Notes: generated by a model from the letters alone, not told the origin. A stretch of DNA of 64,000 nucleotides from Deltaproteobacteria bacterium (GCA_029547045.1 JAKPQL010000119.1:1-64000), one strand, 5' to 3'; counted from the stretch's first letter, positions 1 through 8,499 are shown. Made by a program: numbers and translations.

Positions 1-44
1 GTTGACAAGGCACAGAGATACAGGCTATCGAGAACACCTGGCAC

Positions 45-119
45 AGGCACGTAGCTCAGGGGGAGAGCACCACCTTGACGCGGTGGGGGTCCAGGGTTCA
101 AATCCCTGCGTGCCTACCA
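45..119 (+). tRNA. tRNA-Val (anticodon GAC)
   Basis: The cloverleaf can be folded by eye. The acceptor stem AGGCACG (45-51) pairs with CGTGCCT (109-115). The D stem starts GCTC at 54. The anticodon stem CCACC/GGTGG (70-74, 82-86) closes loop TTGACGC with anticodon GAC at 77-79. The T stem CAGGG/CCCTG encloses TTCAAAT (97-103). The 3' CCA is encoded at 117-119. GAC reads the valine codon GTC, a favoured codon in this GC-rich genome. It lies directly before the catabolic genes, so it could mark the edge of an island, but no second copy of its 3' end was noticed in the window. Confidence 0.95.
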
Positions 120-431
120 GTTCATTCCCCGAATCTCAGCATCTGTCCTTTTCATGACCCAAAACGGGTACTCCCGGCCCAGGTATTGCCGACCCCTAAC
201 ACCTTGTATACACGTACTGTTTCCATGTTCAGAGAAATCCTCTGGCCTGTTTTGAGATGCCGTGTCCCATTCTTTGATGACTCGGGGATGACGTACATGT
301 AAATGCTCAACGAAATCAGATGAATGCCCGTGGCCCACGGTTTGGCACCGTCCTTGCTGTCCTGGCGGGGGACGCACACGCGGTCCATGTGCGTTTCCTT
401 GCAAGAGAAGAAATCATCGGGGAGGTCTACC
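120..431 (+). other. 312-bp regulatory gap upstream of the first glycyl radical enzyme
   Basis: No convincing gene is present. The stretch is less GC-rich than its neighbours and carries the sigma-54 promoter at 342-358. Between about 200 and 300 are short imperfect repeats (GTATACACGTAC near 207, GACGTACATGTA near 290, GTGTCCCATTC at 262-272) that could be enhancer sites for the activator encoded at 4184. A reading frame open from 324 runs through the promoter. It is better explained as a chance upstream extension of the gene starting at 432. Confidence 0.5.
342..358 (+). promoter_or_regulatory. Sigma-54 (RpoN) promoter for the first glycyl radical enzyme
   Basis: TTGGCACCGTCCTTGCT matches the -24/-12 consensus TTGGCAC-N5-TTGCT. 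The invariant GG (344-345) and GC (356-357) are separated by exactly 10 nt. The predicted transcription start is about 369, giving a leader of about 63 nt before the ATG at 432. The site is 15/17 identical to the promoter at 6221-6237, so both are likely served by the same enhancer-binding protein (4184-6028). Confidence 0.85.
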
Positions 432-2825
432 ATGGCATGTACGATGAGGAACAAGGTGCTGCGGGACGAGACATGCATCAAGTCGCTGGGGAGGCTGGCG
501 GACAAGCGGGCCGTGCGGGAGGGTCTCAGGATCTGCCTGGAGCGGGCGCGGATCATGACCCGGGTGTTCAAGGCCACCGAGGGCGAACCCATGTGCATCC
601 GCAGGGCCAAGGGCCTGGCGGCCGTCCTGGACGAGATGACCCTGTTCACCCGCGACGGCGAGCTCATCTGCGGCTGCTACGCCAGCTCGGACAAGGGGCT
701 GCCCACCTATCCCGAGCTCTACTGGCGATGGCTGGAAAAGGCGGTGACCTCTCTGCCGGACTATGCGGCCATGCTCGACGAGGAGGGGAAGAAGGAGCTC
801 TTTGCCATACACGAATACTGGAAGCCCTTTTCCATCCACGGCCGCGAGCGCGACTACATCCCGCCCGGGCGGGCATGGAGGATCGGCGACTTCATCACGG
901 GCGGGTGGATGTGGCAGTGGGAGATCTCCACGCCCGACTACGAGAAGATCCTCGGCATCGGGCTGAACGGCATTGTGGGGCAGATCGAGACGCGGCTGGC
1001 CGAGGTGCTCGCCGACGTGTCCATCCCCACGGGAAAGCGCATGAAGATGATCGACGAGCTCACGGCCATGAAGATCTCCACCGAGGCCGCTGCGCGCTGG
1101 GGCAAAAGGTATGCGGCCATGCTCCGGGAGCACAGGGATATGGTGAAGGGCAGGGCGCGCCGCGCGGAACTCGACAAGATGATCGAGGTCTGCACCCAGG
1201 TCCCTGCAGGACCTGCGCGGAACCTGCACGAGGCGTTGCAGTGCTTCATCTTCATCACCTTCATCATCAACTACATCGACCAGCCCCAGGTGGGCAACGG
1301 CGTCCGGTTCGACAAGGTCTTCGGCCCGTACATGGACAGGGACATAGCGTCCGGTGCGCTCACCCGGGAGCAGGCGAGGGAGCTGGTGGAGGCGGTGTGG
1401 GTGAAGATGCAGGAGGGCGGGTACGTGCAGCCGCCCGTGTGGGTGAACAACGGCGGCGGCGGCCTGGGCTTCCAGACCATCACGCTCGGCGGCACCGACG
1501 AGGCGGGCAGAGACATCACCAGCGACATGACCATGCTGGCCCTCGAGGTTACAGGAGAGCTCCAGACCATCGCTCCCCAGATCGCGGTGCGCATCCACGA
1601 CGGGACCCCGAAGCAGCTCTACCAGGCCATCTTCCGCTGCGCACGCACCGGGTGTGCCCAGCCCGCGGTGTTCAACGACAACGTGAACGTGCCCCGGCTC
1701 ACCGGGATCGGGTGCCCGCCCGGGGAGGCAAGGCTCTACTCCATCAACAACTGCATGCAGCCAGTGATCCCGGGGAAGAACTGCCACTACCGGGCCGGCC
1801 ATAGCGGCGGGTTCGTGCTCCCCATGTGCCTGAACCTGGCCCTCGACGAGGGCAGGTTCGGCGGCAAGGTGGTGGGTGCGCCCACGCCCCCCATATCCGA
1901 GCTGAAGACCTACGACGACGTGTGGAAGGCCTTCTGCAGCCAGGTGGCCTTTGCCGCCCAGACGCTCGGCATCATCTCCAACATCGCTGACGAACTCCTG
2001 AAGGAGTACATCCCCAGGCCCTTCCTCTCGGCCCTGTTGGACGGCAACATCGAGAAGGGATGCGACATGCGTGACTGGGAATACCTGGGCCTGCGGCACC
2101 ACCTGGTCTTCGGGGCCAACAACGCGGCAGACGGCCTGGCGGCAATCAGGAAGCTCGTCTTCGACGAACAGCGGCTCACCCTCGAGGAGTATCTTGCCGC
2201 AGTGCAGAACAACTACCAGGGCGAGCACGAGCGGGTCTACCGCATGATCGAGCAGGACTGCCCGAAGTTCGGCAACGACGACGATTATGTGGATGCCATC
2301 AGCCGCGACATCATGCGCGTGATCAGGGCCGAATGCGACAGGTGGACCGATATCTACGGCAAACCCTACATCCTGGACGGTACCACGGCGTCGGCACCCA
2401 TCGGCGCTGGCATGATCCTGCCCGCAACCTGCGATGCCCGCAGGCAGGCTGAGCCCTTCCACGACGGGAGCATCTCGCCGGTGCAGGGCCGGGACATCTC
2501 GGGACCCACAGCCACACTCCGCTCCGTGGCCAAGGTGAGGACGCTGGAGACCGGCAATTTCCTGCTCAACCAGAAGTTCATGCCCACCTTCTTCGACCCT
2601 GAGCACTACGACATCATGGAAGGCTACATGAAGACGCTCAAGGACATGGGCATCCACCACGTGCAGTTCAACTGCGTGGACAGGAACACCCTGGTGGAGG
2701 CCAAGGCGCACCCGGAGAAGTACCGCGACCTCATCGTGCGGGTTGCCGGGTACTCGGCGTACTTCATCGACCTCGACAACCGGATGCAGGACGAGATCAT
2801 CAAGCGGACGGAGCAGGCGTTCTGA
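432..2825 (+). CDS. Glycyl radical enzyme, orphan pyruvate-formate-lyase/X-succinate-synthase-like (GRE1)
   Basis: The 797-aa protein spans the PFL-like barrel and the C-terminal glycyl radical domain. The radical site RVAGYSAY places Gly773 24 residues from the end, as in the alkylsuccinate synthase alpha subunit at 12146. The putative thiyl cysteine is Cys441 in NNCMQPVIPG. The GCVEP signature of glycyl radical dehydratases and C-N/C-S lyases is absent, and Gln replaces the usual Glu two residues after the Cys. This argues against a simple diol dehydratase. The C-x-x-P pattern and the RVAGYSA motif instead recall fumarate-adding enzymes. The ATG at 432 has GGAGG upstream and lies downstream of the sigma-54 promoter, so earlier in-frame starts are unlikely. 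The activase at 3046 should install the radical under anoxic conditions. No small Cys-rich subunits flank it. Substrate unknown. Confidence 0.9.
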   Translation: MACTMRNKVLRDETCIKSLGRLADKRAVREGLRICLERARIMTRVFKATEGEPMCIRRAKGLAAVLDEMTLFTRDGELICGCYASSDKGLPTYPELYWRWLEKAVTSLPDYAAMLDEEGKKELFAIHEYWKPFSIHGRERDYIPPGRAWRIGDFITGGWMWQWEISTPDYEKILGIGLNGIVGQIETRLAEVLADVSIPTGKRMKMIDELTAMKISTEAAARWGKRYAAMLREHRDMVKGRARRAELDKMIEVCTQVPAGPARNLHEALQCFIFITFIINYIDQPQVGNGVRFDKVFGPYMDRDIASGALTREQARELVEAVWVKMQEGGYVQPPVWVNNGGGGLGFQTITLGGTDEAGRDITSDMTMLALEVTGELQTIAPQIAVRIHDGTPKQLYQAIFRCARTGCAQPAVFNDNVNVPRLTGIGCPPGEARLYSINNCMQPVIPGKNCHYRAGHSGGFVLPMCLNLALDEGRFGGKVVGAPTPPISELKTYDDVWKAFCSQVAFAAQTLGIISNIADELLKEYIPRPFLSALLDGNIEKGCDMRDWEYLGLRHHLVFGANNAADGLAAIRKLVFDEQRLTLEEYLAAVQNNYQGEHERVYRMIEQDCPKFGNDDDYVDAISRDIMRVIRAECDRWTDIYGKPYILDGTTASAPIGAGMILPATCDARRQAEPFHDGSISPVQGRDISGPTATLRSVAKVRTLETGNFLLNQKFMPTFFDPEHYDIMEGYMKTLKDMGIHHVQFNCVDRNTLVEAKAHPEKYRDLIVRVAGYSAYFIDLDNRMQDEIIKRTEQAF

Positions 2826-2843
2826 CGCATTTTGTACACGGAT

Positions 2844-2889
2844 CGTTCAAATCGATGAACCAGGTTTCATGAGTTCATCGATTTGAACG
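2844..2889. repeat. Long perfect hairpin downstream of GRE1
   Basis: Arms 2844-2860 and 2873-2889 are perfect 17-bp complements (CGTTCAAATCGATGAAC and its reverse complement) around a 12-nt loop. No T-run follows directly. It may partly terminate transcription or stabilise the GRE1 transcript end, so that the catalytic protein is made in excess over the activase encoded next. Confidence 0.6.
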
Positions 2890-2969
2890 GAACAAAGATT
2901 TGGTCCTGAGAAGGGCCATGCCTTGTGGACAGTTTTTTCAACGGGGTGAGAAGTGCGTCCAGGTTCTGT

Positions 2970-3023
2970 CCTTTTCCTGTGAGCGATCTCCCTGAGAAGA
3001 GGGAGACCGCTCACAGGAAAAGG
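2970..3023. repeat. Second long hairpin between GRE1 and its activase
   Basis: Arms 2970-2993 and 3000-3023 are 24 nt each and match at 23 positions, with a GAGAAG loop. One A-C mismatch sits in the middle. It ends 22 bp before the activase ATG. Its sequence is unrelated to the hairpin at 2844. No terminal T-run is seen. Confidence 0.6.
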
Positions 3024-3045
3024 CTGTGAATAAGACGGAGGCAGC

Positions 3046-3966
3046 ATGTCGATGGGAGCAGAAGGCGAGCAGGGCACGGTGTTCAACATCCAGGCGCTCA
3101 GCATCCGTGACGGGCCGGGCATCAGGACCACCCTGTTCTTCAAGGGGTGCCCGCTGCGCTGCCCCTGGTGCTCAAACCCGGAGAGCATGAACCCGGCGGT
3201 CCAGATACGGATGGCGCCCGAGAAGTGCCGGGGGTGCGGCGCCTGCGTGGAGGCCTGCGGCCAGGGTGCCCTGTGGATGGAAGACGGCCGCATCAGGTTC
3301 GACCATGACCGGTGCATCGACTGCCTTGCCTGTGTGGAGGCCTGCGGGAGCGGGTGCATCACCCGCGTGGGTTCGCTCATGGGTGCACGGGAGGCCGTGG
3401 ACAGGCTTCTCCGGGACAGGGCCTTCTACGAGAACACCAGGGGCGGCATCACCCTTTCCGGCGGCGAGCCCCTGTTCCAGCACGCATTCTGCCTGAACAT
3501 ACTGCAGAGGCTGCACGGCATGGGCGTGCACACGGCGGTGGACACATCGGGGTACGCCTGCAGGGACGTATTCGAGGAGATTACGGCACATGTGGATCTG
3601 GTCCTGTTCGATGTCAAGCACCCCGAGGGCCCCAGACACCGGGAGGTGATCGGCGTGGACAACGCCGTGATCCTGGACAACCTCAGGCTGTGTGCGAAAA
3701 GGACCGAGGTCTGGACAAGGACGCCGCTCATTCCGGGATTCAACGACGACCCCCGCGTCACCGATGCCATCGTGGATCTCGCCCGGGAGGTGGGTGCTGC
3801 GCGATGCTGCTTCCTCCCGTTCCACCGGTGGGGAGAGCACAAGTATGCGAGGCTCGGCATGGCTGACCCGTACTCCTGCCTGAGGGATTTTCAGGACGGG
3901 GAACTCGGCCGGATCCGGGACCGGTACCGGGGCCTGGACGGATTCGTGTCCTTCGAATCCGCCTAG
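3046..3966 (+). CDS. Glycyl radical enzyme activating enzyme (radical SAM) for GRE1
   Basis: A 306-aa radical-SAM activase. The CxxxCxxC motif that binds the SAM-cleaving [4Fe-4S] cluster is GCPLRCPWC near residue 40. Two ferredoxin-type clusters follow: CRGCGACVEAC and CIDCLACVEAC. This is the layout of the BssD/CutD/HpdA group rather than the shorter PflA. SGGEP, a SAM-contact motif, is present. The ATG at 3046 has GGAGG upstream. It sits 220 bp after GRE1 on the same strand, separated by two long hairpins, and is the obvious partner that abstracts hydrogen from Gly773. It is a paralogue of the activase at 10861. Confidence 0.93.
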   Translation: MSMGAEGEQGTVFNIQALSIRDGPGIRTTLFFKGCPLRCPWCSNPESMNPAVQIRMAPEKCRGCGACVEACGQGALWMEDGRIRFDHDRCIDCLACVEACGSGCITRVGSLMGAREAVDRLLRDRAFYENTRGGITLSGGEPLFQHAFCLNILQRLHGMGVHTAVDTSGYACRDVFEEITAHVDLVLFDVKHPEGPRHREVIGVDNAVILDNLRLCAKRTEVWTRTPLIPGFNDDPRVTDAIVDLAREVGAARCCFLPFHRWGEHKYARLGMADPYSCLRDFQDGELGRIRDRYRGLDGFVSFESA

Positions 3967-4064
3967 CCCCATGCCCCCCCCCGTGGCCCACTCCCCTTTC
4001 TCGAAACCTGTAACGACACGGATATCCTGGTGAAATTAACGTCTGAACGGTATACAGAAAAGAT

Positions 4065-4092
4065 TTGACATTTTATGAGTAATTTTTATTAT
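4065..4092 (+). promoter_or_regulatory. Sigma-70-type promoter of the sigma-54 activator gene
   Basis: TTGACA at 4065-4070 and TATTAT at 4087-4092 are separated by 16 bp in an AT-rich patch. The predicted start is near 4099, about 85 nt before the ATG at 4184. The activator is therefore probably made independently of the sigma-54 promoters it controls. Confidence 0.65.
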
Positions 4093-4116
4093 TGTATGAT
4101 GAGTAATTTTCATTAT
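4075..4116. repeat. 18-bp direct repeats overlapping the activator promoter
   Basis: ATGAGTAATTTTTATTAT (4075-4092) and ATGAGTAATTTTCATTAT (4099-4116) differ at one position and are offset by 24 bp. The first copy covers the spacer and -10 element and the second begins at the predicted transcription start. This geometry suits a repressor or autoregulatory binding site. Confidence 0.6.
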
Positions 4117-4183
4117 CCCATCGCCATGATGGGAACTCCATGTGGCGGTTCTGCCCTGGCAAGGGCATCAGGGAGGCGGTGAC

Positions 4184-6028
4184 ATGAAGGATCGACGCAT
4201 TGGCGGCGCAGGGGATGGCCAGGACCCGGATCTCTGCAGGAGGGTCATGCAGCTCGAGGAGGCCATATGCGGGTACGAGAGGAGGAGCACCTTCTTCGAG
4301 CTGCTCATCAAGAGCCTCCCCGGGCTCTTCTATGCCTTTGACGACAAGTTCGAGCTCCACATGTGGAACAAGAACGTGGAGCAGGTCACCGGGTACATGG
4401 CCCAGGAGATCCCCGAACACAGCCTGTTCGAACTCTTCGACGGAGAGGACCTCACGCTCATCCGGGAGTCCATCCAGGACGTGTTCAGGACCGGCCAGGG
4501 CGTTGCCGAGGCCGTGCTCATCACCAAGGAGGGCAGGCGCATCCCCTACTTCTTCACCGGGGTGAGCGCGGTCATTGAGGGCACCCCGTACCTGCTGGGC
4601 ATGGGCCTGGACATCAGCGTGCTCAAGGGGGCCGAGGCAGCGCTGCTGGAGAGCGAAGCCCTGTACCGCACCTTTGCCGCACGCATGACCGAGGGCGTAA
4701 CCCTGATTCAGCAAGACAGATTCGTGTTCGTGAACAACGCCTTTGCCTCCATGCTCGGTCTCACTGACCTAAACGACATCCTCGGGCAGGATGTCATGCA
4801 GTTCGTGAGCAAGGAATTCGAGATGTACTTCCGGGACCTCTTCGATTCCATTCTCAACGGCATGTCCAGCGAGCGGTTTTTCCAGGCCCGCTGGGTCAGG
4901 CCGAAAAAGCAGGAGATATGGGTTGAGGGGAGGGCGAACCTGATCCAGTGGAAGGGCAGCCCCACCGTGCTCCTCACGGCCCGCGACATCACCGAGACCA
5001 AGCTGCGGGAGATATCCATGCAGGAGGAGGCCGCCTACCTGAGGAGGGAGAACGTGACGCTGCGGTCCTCCATCAAGGACCGGTACCGGTTCGGAGACAT
5101 CATCGGCAAGAGCTCGGCCATCCAGGGGGTCTATGAGCTCATCCTCAACTCGGCGGCCACCGGGGCGAATGTCATCATCTACGGCGAGTCAGGCACGGGA
5201 AAGGAACTGGTGGCCAAGGCCATCCACCAGATGTCCGGGCGCTCCGCGGGCCCCTTTGTCACGGTGAACTGCGCGGCCATCCCGGACAACCTCATCGAAA
5301 GCGAGTTCTTCGGGTACAAAAAGGGCGCCTTCACCGGCGCGGTAAGCGACAAGCAGGGCTACCTCGACCAGGCGGACGGCGGGACGCTGTTCCTCGACGA
5401 GGTGGGCGAGCTCTCCCTGAACCTCCAGGCAAAGCTGCTCCGGGCCATCGAGGGGGGAGGCTACTCCCCGGTGGGCGGAAACGCCACGAGGCACTCGGAC
5501 TTCCGGATCATCGCCGCCACGAACAAGAACCTCCTGGAGTATACCAGGAAGGGCCTCATGCGGGAGGACTTCTTCTACCGTATCCACATTATCCCCATCG
5601 AGATCCCCCCCCTGAGGCAGCGCAAGGAGGACATCCCGCTTTTGGTGGAGCACTTCATGAGGATCTATTCGCCCGGCAAACGGCTGGCCCAGGTCTCGGG
5701 CCACGTGCTGGAGGCACTGCAGCACTACGACTGGCCGGGCAACGTGCGCGAGCTCCAGAACGTGATCCAGCGGTACCTCACGGTGAAGCGCATCGACTTC
5801 CTCAGCCCTGCCGCGCCGGAGACCCACGACGTCTTCGGATGCGCCCGGGCACTTCCGGACAAGAACAGGAAGGACCTCAAGCTCCACGACTACACAGAGA
5901 ACGTCGAGAAGGCCGTGATCACGGAAGCCCTCAACCAGCACCGCTGGAACAAGAGCAGGACCGCATCGGCCCTGATGATCTCCCGGAAGACCCTGCAGCG
6001 GAAGATGAAGCGCCTCGGGCTCGTGTGA
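4184..6028 (+). CDS. Sigma-54-dependent transcriptional activator with two PAS domains
   Basis: A 614-aa enhancer-binding protein. Two PAS-type sensor regions (about residues 30-140 and 150-270) precede an AAA+ domain with Walker A GESGTGKE (about 334), the sigma-54 contact loop GAFTGA (about 381) and Walker [13 protein letters not shown]. The C terminus is a Fis-type helix-turn-helix ([20 protein letters not shown]). No receiver domain is present, so it probably senses a ligand, redox state or protein partner rather than a phosphoryl signal. The ATG at 4184 follows GGGAGG at a good distance and is preferred to the GTG at 4142. It lies between the two RpoN promoters (342 and 6221) and is the prime candidate to switch on both glycyl radical modules. 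Confidence 0.93.
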   Translation: MKDRRIGGAGDGQDPDLCRRVMQLEEAICGYERRSTFFELLIKSLPGLFYAFDDKFELHMWNKNVEQVTGYMAQEIPEHSLFELFDGEDLTLIRESIQDVFRTGQGVAEAVLITKEGRRIPYFFTGVSAVIEGTPYLLGMGLDISVLKGAEAALLESEALYRTFAARMTEGVTLIQQDRFVFVNNAFASMLGLTDLNDILGQDVMQFVSKEFEMYFRDLFDSILNGMSSERFFQARWVRPKKQEIWVEGRANLIQWKGSPTVLLTARDITETKLREISMQEEAAYLRRENVTLRSSIKDRYRFGDIIGKSSAIQGVYELILNSAATGANVIIYGESGTGKELVAKAIHQMSGRSAGPFVTVNCAAIPDNLIESEFFGYKKGAFTGAVSDKQGYLDQADGGTLFLDEVGELSLNLQAKLLRAIEGGGYSPVGGNATRHSDFRIIAATNKNLLEYTRKGLMREDFFYRIHIIPIEIPPLRQRKEDIPLLVEHFMRIYSPGKRLAQVSGHVLEALQHYDWPGNVRELQNVIQRYLTVKRIDFLSPAAPETHDVFGCARALPDKNRKDLKLHDYTENVEKAVITEALNQHRWNKSRTASALMISRKTLQRKMKRLGLV

Positions 6029-6220
6029 CCGGAGGTGGGCGCTTCTGGCCCACCGCCTGCAGAATTGCTGTTTCAGCACGGAATATCAATTCGTTGCATG
6101 TCGCCACCCCCTCCTGCGCCACGTTGAGGTGGTTCCATGTGACCCACATTCCCGTGGGCGCACAGCAGGCGGTATTCCGAATAACCCAGAAAAATCATAA
6201 CAGTAAAATAAATTACCCTT

Positions 6221-6237
6221 TTGGCATCATCCTTGCT
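6221..6237 (+). promoter_or_regulatory. Sigma-54 (RpoN) promoter for the mutase-alkylsuccinate synthase gene series
   Basis: TTGGCATCATCCTTGCT has GG at 6223-6224 and GC at 6235-6236 with 10 nt between them, as RpoN promoters require. The predicted start is near 6248, about 70 nt before the ATG at 6318. It differs from the promoter at 342 at only two of 17 positions. Upstream, ATGTG-ACC-CACAT (6137-6149) is a 13-bp palindrome at a distance typical of enhancer sites. Confidence 0.85.
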
Positions 6238-6317
6238 CATTCGCGGTCAGGGGCATGCACCGGATGCACCCGTTGATGCTGTTCATCATTCATTGGCATT
6301 CGGCGAAGGGGGTTCAC

Positions 6318-6725
6318 ATGGTCCACGACTCGAAGATCCGGGTTCTCATCGCCAAGCCTGGGCTCGACGGACACGAGCGGGGCGCCCACGTGGTGGCCTA
6401 CGGGCTGAGGGACGAGGGGTTCGAGGTCATCTACACCGGGCTGCGTCAGACCCCGGAGCAGATCGTGTCCGCGGCCATTCAGGAGGACGTCGACGTGGTG
6501 GGTCTCTCCGTCCTGTCCGGCGCGCACCTGAGCCTGACCTCAAAGGTCATGGCCGGGCTCAGGGCGAAGGGGGCCGACGACGTCCTGGTTCTCGTGGGCG
6601 GCATTATACCGGAAGAGGACAGGAAGGCCCTCCAGGAGCAGGGCGTCTCGGGCGTGTTCACTGCGGGCTCCTCCATCAAGGACATTGCGGCGTTCATCAG
6701 ATCCAGGGTGCGCACGGGCGAGTGA
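6318..6725 (+). CDS. B12-binding small subunit of acyl-CoA mutase (methylmalonyl-CoA mutase family)
   Basis: A 135-aa stand-alone cobalamin-binding domain. The DGHERG motif supplies the lower-axial histidine, and GLSVLSGAH and LVGGIIP complete the B12 fold. With the separate large subunit at 6739 it forms the two-subunit mutase type known from ethylmalonyl/isobutyryl-type and archaeal enzymes. The ATG at 6318 follows a GAAGGGGG ribosome site. An earlier in-frame ATG at 6255 would sit almost on the predicted transcription start and adds an atypical N terminus. It is the first gene after the sigma-54 promoter, which places the mutase in the same regulon as alkylsuccinate synthase. Confidence 0.93.
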   Translation: MVHDSKIRVLIAKPGLDGHERGAHVVAYGLRDEGFEVIYTGLRQTPEQIVSAAIQEDVDVVGLSVLSGAHLSLTSKVMAGLRAKGADDVLVLVGGIIPEEDRKALQEQGVSGVFTAGSSIKDIAAFIRSRVRTGE

Positions 6726-6738
6726 TGGTGTCCATAGT

Positions 6739-8487
6739 ATGAGGGAAGGCAAGAAGAAGATCGAGCAGGCGGCAAGGCGATGGGAGGCCGAAGTCCTCAA
6801 GCCCCGCCTCGAGCGGTTCAACCTCGAGAAGAGTCCCACGACGTTCCACACCCCCCTGACCACGAACGGCTCCCGTTTCCTGGAAAAGGTGGGCTTCCCC
6901 GGGCAGTACCCGTTCACGGCCGGGAACCATCCCTTCGAATTCTGGAGGGCCCATGCGAAGACAGCGGCGCTGTTCGGCTTCAGGCCCGACTGGGGAGGGG
7001 CGGGCGGGGTGGGCAAGTACGGCGGGTTCGGGACGCCTGCGGACTACCGCGACTACCTGCTGAGGATGCAGTCAATGGGCCGCAGGGGCGGCCCGAACAT
7101 CGCCTTCGACCTGGTGACCCAGTGCGGGTTCGACTCGGACAGCCCGTACGCCGAGGGCGAGGTTGGCCGGGTGGGCGTGGCCGTCGACTCGCTGCGGGAC
7201 TTCAGCGTGATCTACGAGGCGTACACCGGAGAGCTGGACATCGACAGGGTGCCGTCGAACTTCACCATCAATGCGCCGGCTGCGGTGATCATCGCCATGT
7301 ACGCCTGCCTGGCAAAGAAACGGGGTATAGATCTCGCCAGGCTCAAGGGCACTCCCCAGAACGACATCCTCAAGGAGTTCATCGCCCGCGGGACGTACAT
7401 ATTCCCGCCGGGGCCCTCCATGCGGCTGTTCCGCGACACGTGTGTGTTCTGCTGCAGGCACATGCCCTCGCTCAACATCAATTCCATCGGCGGCTACCAC
7501 ATCCGGGAGGCGGGCGCCACGCGCACGCAGGACCTGGCGTTCTCGCTGGCCAACGGCATCGCGTACCTCGAGGCGGGCATCGAGGGCGGGCTCGCCGTGG
7601 ACGAGTTCGCGCCGGCCTTCACCTTCAACGCCTTCGGCGGGAGCATGGAGATCTACAACGAGATCGCGTTCCAGCGGGCGGCCCGGAGGATGTGGGCGCG
7701 CATCCTCAAGGAACGCTTCCATGCAAGGGACCCGCGGAGCATGATGATCCGCCAGCCCATCACGGCGCACATCGGGTGCTCCAGCACCACGCTCCAGAGG
7801 TCGCTGAACAACCTTGCCCGGGCGGTCATCGGCGGCATGGCTGCGGGCATGTCCGGCGGCATCCCTGGAGCGTACCCCCCCTTTGACGAGCCGCTGGGCC
7901 TGGGCCACTCCCAGGAGGCGGTGCAGCTCCAGCTCGACGCGACCAGGATCATGATCTACGAGGCCAAGGTTGCAGACGTCTGCGACCCCTGGGCAGGCTC
8001 CTACTTCATGGAGTCGCTCACGGACAGGACCGAGGAGGATGCCCTGGCCGAGCTGGAAAAGGTGGAGAGGATGGGCGGCGCCGTCGCCGCGATCGAAAAC
8101 GGGTACATGCCGCGGGCCGTGGCGAAGAGCGCGTACGAGCGGCAGAAGCAGATAGAGGCGCAGGAGGAGCTTGTGGTGGGCGTGAACTGCTTCACCGGCG
8201 CGAACGAGATCGATGTGTCCATCAACCGGGTGGTGGAGGCCACGTATGACCCGGAGCTCATGAAGACGGCCGAGGAGCGGCAGAAGGCGAGCCTGGCCCG
8301 ATTGAAACGGGAGCGGGACGGCAGGGCCGTCACGACCTCGCTCAACAACCTGAAGGGCCACGCCCGGGACCACGACAGGAATCTCATGCCCGCGATCTGC
8401 GAGTGCGTCGAGAACGACGCCACCCTCCAGGAGATCTGCGACGTGCTGCGAGAGGTCTTCGGCGAGGCGCAGCCCGTGAAACTCTAG
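6739..8487 (+). CDS. Large (catalytic) subunit of a divergent methylmalonyl-CoA mutase-like enzyme
   Basis: A 582-aa mutase barrel. Family landmarks include AFDLVTQCGFDSD, EGEVGRVGVAVDSL, FTINAPAAVIIAMYA and the active-site His region HIGCSSTT. The block that in normal methylmalonyl-CoA mutases reads like RPWTIRQYAGFGT is replaced here by a longer stretch (about residues 76-98) ending GKYGGFGT, and TQTAG after the His is changed to IGCSS. These alter the acyl pocket. In anaerobic alkane degraders a mutase of this family converts (1-methylalkyl)succinyl-CoA to (2-methylalkyl)malonyl-CoA. That role fits the operon. A propionate-pathway role is the alternative. The ATG at 6739 is 13 bp after the small subunit. 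Confidence 0.9.
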   Translation: MREGKKKIEQAARRWEAEVLKPRLERFNLEKSPTTFHTPLTTNGSRFLEKVGFPGQYPFTAGNHPFEFWRAHAKTAALFGFRPDWGGAGGVGKYGGFGTPADYRDYLLRMQSMGRRGGPNIAFDLVTQCGFDSDSPYAEGEVGRVGVAVDSLRDFSVIYEAYTGELDIDRVPSNFTINAPAAVIIAMYACLAKKRGIDLARLKGTPQNDILKEFIARGTYIFPPGPSMRLFRDTCVFCCRHMPSLNINSIGGYHIREAGATRTQDLAFSLANGIAYLEAGIEGGLAVDEFAPAFTFNAFGGSMEIYNEIAFQRAARRMWARILKERFHARDPRSMMIRQPITAHIGCSSTTLQRSLNNLARAVIGGMAAGMSGGIPGAYPPFDEPLGLGHSQEAVQLQLDATRIMIYEAKVADVCDPWAGSYFMESLTDRTEEDALAELEKVERMGGAVAAIENGYMPRAVAKSAYERQKQIEAQEELVVGVNCFTGANEIDVSINRVVEATYDPELMKTAEERQKASLARLKRERDGRAVTTSLNNLKGHARDHDRNLMPAICECVENDATLQEICDVLREVFGEAQPVKL

Positions 8488-8499
8488 GAAAGACCGGCC

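Noticed and set aside
324-431. Earlier in-frame start for GRE1
   Set aside because: It would place the start codon upstream of, and translate through, the sigma-54 promoter, and it has no ribosome site. The ATG at 432 has GGAGG.
414-2711. 765-codon antisense frame opposite GRE1
   Set aside because: Same GC-driven shadow effect. Composition is repetitive and the plus strand encodes a clear glycyl radical enzyme.
432-2825. GRE1 as plain pyruvate formate-lyase or glycerol dehydratase
   Set aside because: The tandem-Cys motif of PFL and the GCVEP motif of dehydratases are both absent. The motif is NNCMQP.
2844-3023. Hairpins read as part of a CRISPR array or insertion-sequence ends
   Set aside because: The arms are unrelated to each other, not repeated with spacers, and no transposase or target duplication is seen.
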